This document shows, piece by piece, positions 26,908 through 34,290 of a stretch of 64,000 bases of DNA. The DNA lies in the NCBI GenBank assembly GCA_027487515.1, contig JAIYDL010000019.1, positions 124,001 through 188,000 of the forward strand. The letters run 5' to 3'. The stretch comes from Pseudomonadota bacterium. GTDB lineage: Bacteria; Bdellovibrionota; Bacteriovoracia; Bacteriovoracales; Bacteriovoracaceae. The notes beneath the pieces are model-generated. The model did no database searches and had not been told where the DNA came from. It saw only the letters and a program-made list of their open reading frames with translations. Every line of letters begins with the position of its first letter. Positions within the stretch are counted from its first letter, which is position 1. A program made the translations under genes and the position numbers.

Positions 26908-28305
26908 ATGAAGGCCGCTCTCGCGATCCTCACCCTGGCCCTGACGCTTCCGCTCCTGGCCGATGAGGGAAAGAAGAAACCTTTCTCCGCTGCCCTCTTC
27001 GAGAAGAAGTACTACTTCTCGGCCTTGAACGAGTTCTTCGTCGAGACCCATAACCGAGAGATCATCAACGATGACCTAAAGCTCCTCGAAGACCTCCTGT
27101 ACTACACCGGCATCGAACTCCTCGAGGACTACGACTCGGACCTGCTACGGAAGTACCCGACGTCGAGCACGCGGTTCATCCTGGGGCGGCAGGCGCTCCA
27201 GCAGAAGAAATACAAAGATGCGCTCGACCTCTTCATGAAAATTCACCCGGACCATCGCTACTATCCCGAGGGGAAGCTCCTCGAGGCCCAGGTCCATGAC
27301 CAACAGGGGAAAGTCTCCGAGCGGGGAGAGGCGTATGGGGCCTGTGTCTCTGCGGCGGAAAAGAGTGCCAAGGAAGCGAAGACGGAGAAGATCCAGCGCT
27401 ACTACGTCATGGTCTCGGAGATCTGCCAGGTCAACAAGGCCCGGCACCTCTTCAAGATCGAAGACTACAAGGCTTCGCTGGACGCCTACGACAAGATCCC
27501 CAAGAAGTCCTACAAATGGCCCTACCTCTTGCTTGAGAAGGCCTGGGTCTACTACCAGCTCGGTGACTACAACCGAACCCTCGGGCTTCTGACGACCTAC
27601 AAGTCACCGCTCCTTTCGACCTACTTTTTCCCGGAGGCCGAGTACCTCGCGGCCCTGTCTTATTTTCGACTCTGCCTCTACGAAGATTCCCTGACCATCA
27701 TCAACCAGTTCTACCAAGTCTACCGGCCCCGGTTCCAGGCGCTGGATTCGGTGCTGAAGAAGAACCGGCACTCGCAGTCCTATTTCTTTAACCTGATGTT
27801 TAGGCCCGAGGCCGACCTCAAGACCCAGGAAGACTTCGTCCGGCAGATCGTCATCCGGATGAAGAAGCAGACTCGCTTTAGCCTCGACTTCAACGCGATC
27901 CACAAGCTCACCCTCGAGGAGAAGCGGATTGCCCAGACTGAGAAGCCGCTGATCCGCAGTAAGCTCCTCCCGCACCTCGAAGAGGTGAAGTCGAACATGA
28001 TGGCCAAGATTAACTACAACTCGAAAACGGACATCTTCCAGTTCCTCGATTCCATTCCGTTCTTGTCTCAGGAGCTGTTTAAGCTCAACCTCGAGATTAT
28101 CTCGCGGAAGAAAGACCTCGTGTACATGAACAAGCGCCTCATCGCCGACCGGGGCCGAGGTGACTACGACAACGTCAAGCGCTCCCGCTTCGAACAGTTT
28201 TGGACGTTCGAAGGGGCCTTCTGGGCGGATGAGCTCGGGGATTATTCCTTGGGGCTCAAGTCGAACTGCCAGACCCTGCGCAACGAACTCAAGGAAGAGG
28301 AGTAG
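26908..28305 (+). CDS. Periplasmic TPR-type protein of the gliding-type locus
   Basis: A 465-residue exported protein. The ATG at 26908 is preferred to 26902 because it is 6 nt from the TAAGGA box and begins directly with a signal peptide (M-K-A-A-L-A-I-L-T-L-A-L-T-L-P-L-L-A). The mature chain is made of degenerate helical repeats (for example A-L-Q-Q-K-K-Y-K-D-A-L-D-L-F-M-K-I and Y-Q-L-G-D-Y-N-R-T-L-G-L-L). Comparable periplasmic repeat proteins (GltC-like) bridge the motor and outer membrane in Myxococcus. It is third in the first operon. Confidence 0.75.
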   Translation: MKAALAILTLALTLPLLADEGKKKPFSAALFEKKYYFSALNEFFVETHNREIINDDLKLLEDLLYYTGIELLEDYDSDLLRKYPTSSTRFILGRQALQQKKYKDALDLFMKIHPDHRYYPEGKLLEAQVHDQQGKVSERGEAYGACVSAAEKSAKEAKTEKIQRYYVMVSEICQVNKARHLFKIEDYKASLDAYDKIPKKSYKWPYLLLEKAWVYYQLGDYNRTLGLLTTYKSPLLSTYFFPEAEYLAALSYFRLCLYEDSLTIINQFYQVYRPRFQALDSVLKKNRHSQSYFFNLMFRPEADLKTQEDFVRQIVIRMKKQTRFSLDFNAIHKLTLEEKRIAQTEKPLIRSKLLPHLEEVKSNMMAKINYNSKTDIFQFLDSIPFLSQELFKLNLEIISRKKDLVYMNKRLIADRGRGDYDNVKRSRFEQFWTFEGAFWADELGDYSLGLKSNCQTLRNELKEEE

Positions 28306-28308
28306 CCC

Positions 28309-28557
28309 ATGAAAGTCCTATCATTTTTCCTAAGCCTCTACCTCATCGGTGAGGTTTACGGTGAAGAGCAGAAGGTCATCTACCAGTACAAGAAGTACGA
28401 AAAGTTCGACCTCGGGAACCTCGAAGTGAAGGGGCAGCTCATCGCCCCCGGGGACATCTCTGTGCGCGAGCGGGAGCGCCGGCGCTTCGAGCTCGACCTC
28501 TACTCCCGCAAGGACTTCGATGCCTTCATCCGGAAGGACGTCGAATCGCTGCGCTAG
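28309..28557 (+). CDS. Small exported protein of the gliding-type locus
   Basis: An 82-residue protein with a signal peptide (cleavage near residue 18) and a very charged mature part containing F-D-L-G-N-L-E-V-K-G-Q-L-I-A-P-G. Size and position recall the short conserved exported proteins (CglF/GltF-type) of myxobacterial gliding clusters, but similarity was judged only by eye. It starts 3 bp after the TPR gene and is the last gene before a 392-bp gap. Confidence 0.65.
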   Translation: MKVLSFFLSLYLIGEVYGEEQKVIYQYKKYEKFDLGNLEVKGQLIAPGDISVRERERRRFELDLYSRKDFDAFIRKDVESLR

Positions 28558-28692
28558 GAATTCTCAGGCCCTAGGTCCGATCTCGTGCCCGAGATTCTGG
28601 GCAGGTGAGTGCCACGGTTCCTCCCACCGTTGGCAGTCGCAGACTAACCTTCATGAACCCGGGACATTCACGATTTTGCGGTAATTCCACGG

Positions 28693-28720
28693 TTGAATCA
28701 CATCCGCAGAAGAGTAGAAT
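28693..28720 (+). promoter_or_regulatory. Predicted sigma-70-like promoter of the motor operon
   Basis: TTGAAT (28693-28698), a 16-bp spacer, then TAGAAT (28715-28720), with GCAGAAG just upstream of the -10, as at 24564-24591. Confidence 0.6.
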
Positions 28721-28757
28721 TCCGGTCTGAGAAGAATGTTTCCGAGTTGATCCGACT

Positions 28758-28783
28758 GTTGGACGTTACCTCAAGCTGCACGT
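28758..28783 (+). promoter_or_regulatory. Conserved 26-nt leader element, copy 2
   Basis: It matches 24630-24655 in 25 of 26 positions and sits 38 nt after the -10 (39 nt in copy 1). It lies about 165 nt before the TolQ-type gene start. Confidence 0.65.
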
Positions 28784-28949
28784 ATGTTGATGTCACGGAT
28801 CGCGGAACTCTGGGCCCCGACGCCCGCACGGACCTTATGCACGATCCGACCTCCACGCGAGTCCTTCCGAAGAGCAGCGCTCACTCGCTTGGGGGCGGAA
28901 GTTTCATTTTAAATCATCGCCAGCACGTCAATTTCTAAGGGGGAAGACC

Positions 28950-29636
28950 ATGGAAGAAGTCGTTTCGAATCCAGTCGTTCAAGAAAACATGCTCCAGTGG
29001 ACCGCGCGCTTCATGATCGAAGGCGGCGTGTTCATGTGGATCATCGCCGCCGTTTGGTGCGTGGGCATTGCCATCGCTGTGGAGCGCCTGAAGGCCTACT
29101 TTAAGTTCGACGTGGATGGCACGAGTCTCATGGGCAACATTAAGAAAAGTGTCATCGGCAATCAGGTTCAGGAGGCGATCCAGACCTGCAGCGAGTCGGG
29201 GGCCCTCTTATCGTTTGTGATGAAGAATGGCCTCAAGCGCGCCAACCAATCCAAGGAGCAAATCCAGGACGCCCTCGAAGCGAGCATCCTCGAAGCCGTT
29301 CCGAAGATTGAGAAGCGACTTTCCTACCTGGCCCTCGCGGCGAACCTTTCCACGCTCCTGGGCCTCCTCGGAACGATCCAGGGCCTGATCCAGTCCTTCG
29401 CGGCGGTGGCCCAGGCCGAGGCCTCGCAGAAGGCCCAGCTCCTGGCGGAGGGGATCGCGGTGGCGATGAACACCACCGCCCTGGGCCTCATCTCGGCGAT
29501 CTCCCTCATGGTCGTCCACTCGATCCTCATGGCCCGCGGAGAGAAGATGATCCAGGAGATCGAAGAGAACTCGGTGAAGCTCTTGGACCTCCTTTCGACG
29601 AAGAAGGGTTCTGCGGTCACGGACAAAGCCGCTTAA
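28950..29636 (+). CDS. MotA/TolQ/ExbB proton-channel protein (AglR-like)
   Basis: An inner-membrane protein of 228 residues with three helices (about residues 28-46, 128-150 and 165-190), as usual for TolQ/ExbB. The conserved channel block L-S-T-L-L-G-L-L-G-T-I-Q-G-L-I-Q-S-F is at about residues 130-147, and the A-V-A-M-N-T-T-A-L-G-L helix supplies the inner polar threonines. Together with the two TolR-type proteins that follow, it should form a proton-driven motor. In Myxococcus the homologous AglRQS motor powers gliding. It is the first gene of the second operon, with a strong ribosome-binding site. Confidence 0.9.
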   Translation: MEEVVSNPVVQENMLQWTARFMIEGGVFMWIIAAVWCVGIAIAVERLKAYFKFDVDGTSLMGNIKKSVIGNQVQEAIQTCSESGALLSFVMKNGLKRANQSKEQIQDALEASILEAVPKIEKRLSYLALAANLSTLLGLLGTIQGLIQSFAAVAQAEASQKAQLLAEGIAVAMNTTALGLISAISLMVVHSILMARGEKMIQEIEENSVKLLDLLSTKKGSAVTDKAA

Positions 29637-29652
29637 GTAGAAGGGAGCTCTT

Positions 29653-30117
29653 ATGAAAGTGGGACACAAGATTAAAAAACCTGAAAAGTTGAACCTGGTT
29701 CCGATCCTGGACTCCGTGTTCATTTTCATCTTCTTCCTCTTGATGTCGGCCCAGTTCGTGGACGTCTACGAGATCGGCTCTTCGGTCCCCATGACCAAAG
29801 AAGCGAAGTCTGATCCGCAGGACAAAGACCCGCTGAACCTCACGGTGGAAGTCACGAAGACTCAGATCGTGGTGAAGACGGGCCTGCGCTCTCCGGCCTC
29901 GCGGACCTTCGCGGTCGAGCAGAAGGGCGAGCTCCGGACGTACCTCCTGGAACTGAAGCGCCGGCACCCGACGGAGAACACCATGATCCTCCGGGCCGAT
30001 CCGAAGATCTCGTTCCAGAACCTCGTGACCGTGATCGACGGCACCCAGGCGGGGAAGGACAGCAAGGAGAAGCTCTTCGAGCAGATCGTCTTCGACAACA
30101 ATGGAGTGAGGCCATGA
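29653..30117 (+). CDS. ExbD/TolR-type motor protein 1
   Basis: A 154-residue inner-membrane protein with one N-terminal helix that carries the essential Asp (L-V-P-I-L-D-S-V-F-I-F, D20) and a periplasmic domain. It partners the TolQ-type channel in converting proton flow into movement. It overlaps the second TolR-type gene by 4 bp (ATGA). The TolQ-TolR-TolR set equals the AglR-AglQ-AglS arrangement of gliding motors and differs from Tol-Pal, which has one TolR and is followed by TolA/TolB. Confidence 0.9.
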   Translation: MKVGHKIKKPEKLNLVPILDSVFIFIFFLLMSAQFVDVYEIGSSVPMTKEAKSDPQDKDPLNLTVEVTKTQIVVKTGLRSPASRTFAVEQKGELRTYLLELKRRHPTENTMILRADPKISFQNLVTVIDGTQAGKDSKEKLFEQIVFDNNGVRP

Positions 30118-30590
30118 AAAAAAAGTTTGCCCGGAAGCGCGAGCGCGAGGCCATCGATGTGGACATCACGTCGCTCCTCGACATCCTGACGATCCTCTTG
30201 GTGTTTCTCCTGAAGAGCTACAATGCCTCCGACCTGAAGCTGGACCTGCAAAAAAACCTCGAGATGGCGGACTCCGATGCTCGAGCGATGACTCGGTATG
30301 CGCCGGTGGTGCAGATCAATAAAGAGGCGAGGGTCTATCTGAATAATAAGGAAATTGGCCGCCTCCCGGCCTCCGGAGAGATGCCAGTCCTAACCGCCGC
30401 GCTCAAGAAAGCGAAGCAGGGGATCGAGGCCGACAATCAGAAGAAACCTGCCAACCAGCAGACCAACACCGAACTCGTGAACTTGATCTTTGACCGGGAC
30501 ATGGACTACGCCGTCGTCCAGCGGGTCATGCACGATTCCGCCCTCGCCGGATACTCCCAGTTTAAGTTCATCGTGAAAGGGAACTACTAG
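30114..30590 (+). CDS. ExbD/TolR-type motor protein 2
   Basis: A 158-residue second TolR/ExbD protein with one membrane helix containing S-L-L-D-I-L-T-I-L-L-V-F-L-L (D22) after a very basic N-terminus. The C-terminal part has the family's L-I-F-D-R-D-M-D-Y-A block. The Asp is retained, so both TolR-type subunits may take part in proton transfer. It is separated from the next gene by one base. Confidence 0.9.
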   Translation: MKKKFARKREREAIDVDITSLLDILTILLVFLLKSYNASDLKLDLQKNLEMADSDARAMTRYAPVVQINKEARVYLNNKEIGRLPASGEMPVLTAALKKAKQGIEADNQKKPANQQTNTELVNLIFDRDMDYAVVQRVMHDSALAGYSQFKFIVKGNY

Positions 30591-30591
30591 T

Positions 30592-33462
30592 ATGAAGCAG
30601 CTCCTCTTCGCCCTCCTTCTCTCTGGCGCCCTCCGGGCGGAGGTCGTCGAAACCAAGGCCGCGCGCTGGAACCGACTCATGGCGCTGGTGGGTCAGGAGA
30701 TGCGCATCCTCGAGGCCGCTAAGCGCAAGGGCGTCGAGATCAAGTACCGGATGCTCGAGCTCCACAGTGAACGGCTCAAGCTCATCCACGAGAAGAACAA
30801 CCGGGAGTTCTTAGTGGGTTCAAAGGCCAGCGGCTCCGGGAAAGACAAAGAGAAGTACTTCGCGGAGACCCGCGCCTACTACCAGACGACCAAAGACTTC
30901 GGTCAGAAGATCCTTCGGGAAGAGGTGCGAAATTCCCGCAAGGCCGAGATCCTCTACGCCCTGGCACTGAATTCCCGCGACTACGGCCGCGACAGCGTCA
31001 CCGAGAAGTACCTCCTCGAAGTGATTGGTCTTGTGGCAGACCCCCGCAACTCCCTGCGCCACCATGCGCAGACGGCCCTCGCCGACTTTTACTACAACGA
31101 CAAGCGTTTCCCGGAGGCCATCACGTACTACCAACGGGTGATCCAAAACGAGGAAGACGATTGGAAAACCAAGCACCTCTTCAACCTGTCCTGGTGCTAC
31201 CTCAAGAACCGCGACTTCGACCGGGCCATTGACACGATCAAGAAGTCCTACTTCGAATCGAAGAACCCCGCGTACGTCAACATCCGGGACCAGGTCCTTG
31301 AGAATATCGGAGCGTTCTACGTTTACGCCGGCCGCCCGCTGGACGGGCTGAGCTTCTACCTCGACAATGAGAAAAATCCTTTGCCCTACCTCATGCCCAT
31401 GGCCCTCAAGGCCTCGGAGAAAGGTCACGAGAAAGAGACCCGGGAGATCCTTGATGCCGCCCAGGAGGTGATCGACCGGAACTCCCTCGTCCAGCACCAA
31501 GAAGAACTCTTTCATACCACCCTCGACTTCTACCGCCACTACAACCGCTTCACAGATCACGAGCGGACTTCGCGCGCTCTCGTGGCCTACTACCAACGGG
31601 CCTCCGAGGCGGCCCTGCGGGATAAGAAAACTCCGCTGAAGCAAGACCTCCGCGACGACGCCGTTGAGAAGATGCGCTCCCTCGCCGGGTTCCTTCAGGT
31701 CAAGCTCGCCAAGGATGTCCGGAAGGACGCGGCGACGTACAGCGCGAGCGAACTTGAGGTCGTGCTGAGCTATTTCTCGCACCTGATCCTCCTCGATGGA
31801 GCGCGGAAATCAGAGTACCTCTACTTCCGGGCCGAAACGTACTTCTCGGTGAACTCTCATCAGCTCGCCGCCGCTAGCTACGTCGCGGCGGTGACGGAAG
31901 CGCGCTCCGGGAAAAATCTGGACCTCGCACGGAAGGCGCTCAACTCGCTCCTGGCCCTGACCGGACAAGAGGAGCTCCCGAAAGAAGAGAACAAGAAGTA
32001 CCTCGTCTTCGCGTACTCTCAGCACGTGGACCTCTGGCCTCGGGACGAGAAGTCCGAACAAATCTACCCCAAGCTCTTCGAGATCTACCGCGAGGCCCTC
32101 GACGACGACGCGGCCACCGCGCTCATCGCCAAGTTCCACCGGGCCTACCCGGAAGAGCTTCCGCTGCAGCAGACGTTCATGACCAAGATCCTCGATCAGT
32201 TCATCGACCGGAAGAACACGCTCAAGCTTAACCACTGGATCGGTGAATTCAAGAAAGGGTTCTTGTCGTTCTCCAAGGAAACCGTGGAGAAGACGGAGAT
32301 CGTCCTCGGGAATCTCCTGTTCATGGAGTACCAAGAGCTGGCGAAGAAAGGGGAGCGTCTCGCGGCGGCCAAGGGCTTCGAGGGACTCTACGTGCACAAG
32401 CTCTACCCGGATAAGGTGAAGTATCAGGCGGCGTTCTTCGCCGCCATGGCCTACCTCGAACTCGGAGAGACCCAGAAGTCCTTCTACTGGCAGGAGCTGG
32501 CCCATGCCCGGATGAGCGAGGAGCAAAAACTCGAGCGCCGGGAGGAGCAGCTCCGGATGGCCGAGCGGACCTACCGCCTGCAGGACTTTCCGACCTCGTA
32601 TAAACTCGCGGAGTTCTTACTGGGGAAATGGTGCGAGCGCCGAGACGAGGTGCAGAACCGACTCTATGAGATTGCGGTCATGACGGCGCTGGTGGATGAG
32701 AGGCCCCTGGACGCTGAGCGTGTCGTGGGCCAGTACTCCCGCTGCCTCAAGGTCCCGGAAACTCGGAATCTGAGTCTCGCACAGATCTACCAGTACCATG
32801 AGAACAAGGGAGACTTCTTTAAGCTCCGGGCCTTCGTTCAGCGCCACCAGGTTGAGCCCTACGTCACTCAGTACCGAAGCTCCCTGCAGAAGTGGTACTG
32901 GGAAAAGCACGACGTGAACCTCAAGGAGCACATCCGAAAAGAGTTCCGGGAATTGAAGCACCCAGAAACTCTGGCCTGGCTCACGGAACTCAATCTTCAC
33001 AAAGACGCCGAGAAGGATTTCGCCGAGCTCAAGGCCGCCGTCGTCTGGCAGCGGCCCGTGTTCGACGGCGACCTCTTCAACCAGGCCCTCGAAGCCTACC
33101 TCCTTAAGCTCAAGGCCTTCAAGGACCGCTACCACGGGCTCTCCCAGAGTTCTCAGGTAGACCTCGCCATTGTGACGACCCAGCTTTTCTCCCAGGTCTA
33201 CCGGCACGTGGGGCAGACCGTTCAGGGCCAGCGCCCGGCGGGCATGGACCCGGAGACCTTGGCCCAGTTCTCGAAGGCCATGAAGGAACTCTCAGGCCAG
33301 TTCTTGACTGCCTCCCGGCACTACGAAAAAAACCTTGAAACCGCGCTGCGGGAGAAAGAGACCCTCTCCTGGGGCGCTCGCTCGATCGCGTCGGTTGAGG
33401 CGATCGAAAATCCCGTGTTCTCGTTCTTCACGGCCCTCCCTATGGACAAAAGCAAGGACTAA
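30592..33462 (+). CDS. Large exported TPR-repeat protein (GltD/AgnA-like by context)
   Basis: A 956-residue protein with a short signal peptide (residues 1-16) and then helical repeats over most of its length. TPR-type pairs are clear, such as A-D-F-Y-Y-N-D-K-R-F-P-E-A-I-T-Y-Y-Q-R-V-I and L-S-W-C-Y-L-K-N-R-D-F-D-R-A-I-D-T-I. Codon use is highly regular, suggesting strong expression. In Myxococcus, a large periplasmic TPR protein next to a TPR lipoprotein and an FHA-TonB protein is part of the Glt envelope complex, and this gene order matches. It would act as a periplasmic scaffold. Confidence 0.8.
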   Translation: MKQLLFALLLSGALRAEVVETKAARWNRLMALVGQEMRILEAAKRKGVEIKYRMLELHSERLKLIHEKNNREFLVGSKASGSGKDKEKYFAETRAYYQTTKDFGQKILREEVRNSRKAEILYALALNSRDYGRDSVTEKYLLEVIGLVADPRNSLRHHAQTALADFYYNDKRFPEAITYYQRVIQNEEDDWKTKHLFNLSWCYLKNRDFDRAIDTIKKSYFESKNPAYVNIRDQVLENIGAFYVYAGRPLDGLSFYLDNEKNPLPYLMPMALKASEKGHEKETREILDAAQEVIDRNSLVQHQEELFHTTLDFYRHYNRFTDHERTSRALVAYYQRASEAALRDKKTPLKQDLRDDAVEKMRSLAGFLQVKLAKDVRKDAATYSASELEVVLSYFSHLILLDGARKSEYLYFRAETYFSVNSHQLAAASYVAAVTEARSGKNLDLARKALNSLLALTGQEELPKEENKKYLVFAYSQHVDLWPRDEKSEQIYPKLFEIYREALDDDAATALIAKFHRAYPEELPLQQTFMTKILDQFIDRKNTLKLNHWIGEFKKGFLSFSKETVEKTEIVLGNLLFMEYQELAKKGERLAAAKGFEGLYVHKLYPDKVKYQAAFFAAMAYLELGETQKSFYWQELAHARMSEEQKLERREEQLRMAERTYRLQDFPTSYKLAEFLLGKWCERRDEVQNRLYEIAVMTALVDERPLDAERVVGQYSRCLKVPETRNLSLAQIYQYHENKGDFFKLRAFVQRHQVEPYVTQYRSSLQKWYWEKHDVNLKEHIRKEFRELKHPETLAWLTELNLHKDAEKDFAELKAAVVWQRPVFDGDLFNQALEAYLLKLKAFKDRYHGLSQSSQVDLAIVTTQLFSQVYRHVGQTVQGQRPAGMDPETLAQFSKAMKELSGQFLTASRHYEKNLETALREKETLSWGARSIASVEAIENPVFSFFTALPMDKSKD

Positions 33463-33465
33463 GCT

Positions 33466-34287
33466 ATGAACTCTTCTCTGATCCTCCTGGCCCTGTTGAC
33501 CCTCGTCGGGTGCTCGTCGTCTCGGATTGACCGGAAGATCGACGACGTCACCTGGGATTCTCTCGCCGACGAATCCTACCTCCGGTGGGGAGAGAAGCGG
33601 CTCGAGAAGTTCGCCCACCGGGACCATGCCGTGGTCCAGTGTTACCAAGGGAAAGAGACCGAGACTCTGACCCAATACAAGCGGGATTTCATCACCAAGG
33701 GCGCGTCGCCCTACTACTGGCTCCACATCGGGAATTGCTACTTCGTTCAAGAGGCCTGGACCCGGGCCGAGTTCTTCTACCGCATGGCCCTGGATGAGGC
33801 CAAGCTTCCGACCGTGAAGTCCATTGCCCTGAACAACCTGGGCCTCATCGCTCTGAAGTTTGATCAATGGGAGAAGGGGAAAGAGCAGCTCCAGCGGTCG
33901 ATGGCGCTGGCCCCGAAGTTCAAAGTGCCGCGCTACAACCTGTCGCAGCTCTACCTTCAGTTCGGGCTCTACGACCGGGCCATCGAGGTGCTGAGCGACG
34001 CGGCCTTCCGTGGGCACAAAGACATCGACGTGAATTTCTCCTTCGCCAACGCCTACCTCTTTAAGGGTGACCTGAAGTCGGCCGGGGACTACTTTGGCCG
34101 CATCCCGCGGGAACACTTCACCCGCGAAGACATCGCAGCGACCTTTGCCCTGTACCAGATCCGCACGGGAGATCTGACGGGAGCCCGGGAGACGATCAAG
34201 GCGCGGGAGCGCTCGAACGTGCGCGAACTCACGGCCATCTCCCAGAAGATCGAAAAAATTCTCCTTCAACGGATGAAAGAGGAATAG
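33466..34287 (+). CDS. TPR lipoprotein (GltE-like by context)
   Basis: A 273-residue lipoprotein with lipobox L-V-G-C (C16), then at least three TPR units (for example S-I-A-L-N-N-L-G-L-I-A-L-K-F-D-Q-W-E-K-G-K-E-Q-L and Y-N-L-S-Q-L-Y-L-Q-F-G-L-Y-D-R-A-I-E-V-L). It is probably anchored in the outer membrane and docks onto the large TPR protein encoded just upstream. It is 3 bp from both neighbours, well inside the operon. Confidence 0.85.
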   Translation: MNSSLILLALLTLVGCSSSRIDRKIDDVTWDSLADESYLRWGEKRLEKFAHRDHAVVQCYQGKETETLTQYKRDFITKGASPYYWLHIGNCYFVQEAWTRAEFFYRMALDEAKLPTVKSIALNNLGLIALKFDQWEKGKEQLQRSMALAPKFKVPRYNLSQLYLQFGLYDRAIEVLSDAAFRGHKDIDVNFSFANAYLFKGDLKSAGDYFGRIPREHFTREDIAATFALYQIRTGDLTGARETIKARERSNVRELTAISQKIEKILLQRMKEE

Positions 34288-34290
34288 CCT

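Larger units (their letters stand above)
28558..28949 (+). other. Non-coding gap between the two gliding-type operons
   Basis: It holds a GCCACGGT/ACCGTTGGC hairpin (28611-28634) that may end the first operon, a promoter (28693-28720) and the second copy of the conserved leader (28758-28783). It ends with an AGGGGGA ribosome-binding site. A frame across 28693-28938 exists but has no credible start or family. Confidence 0.7.

Noticed and set aside
28693..28938. 81-codon frame across the leader of the motor operon
   Set aside because: No ribosome-binding site and no family; only the short L-D-V-T-S-S-C-T segment is shared, which is covered as a leader element instead.
28950..30590. Tol-Pal or ExbBD/TonB energy-transfer operon
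   Set aside because: There are two TolR-type genes and no tolA, tolB, pal or TonB-dependent receptor; the neighbours fit a gliding-type complex better.
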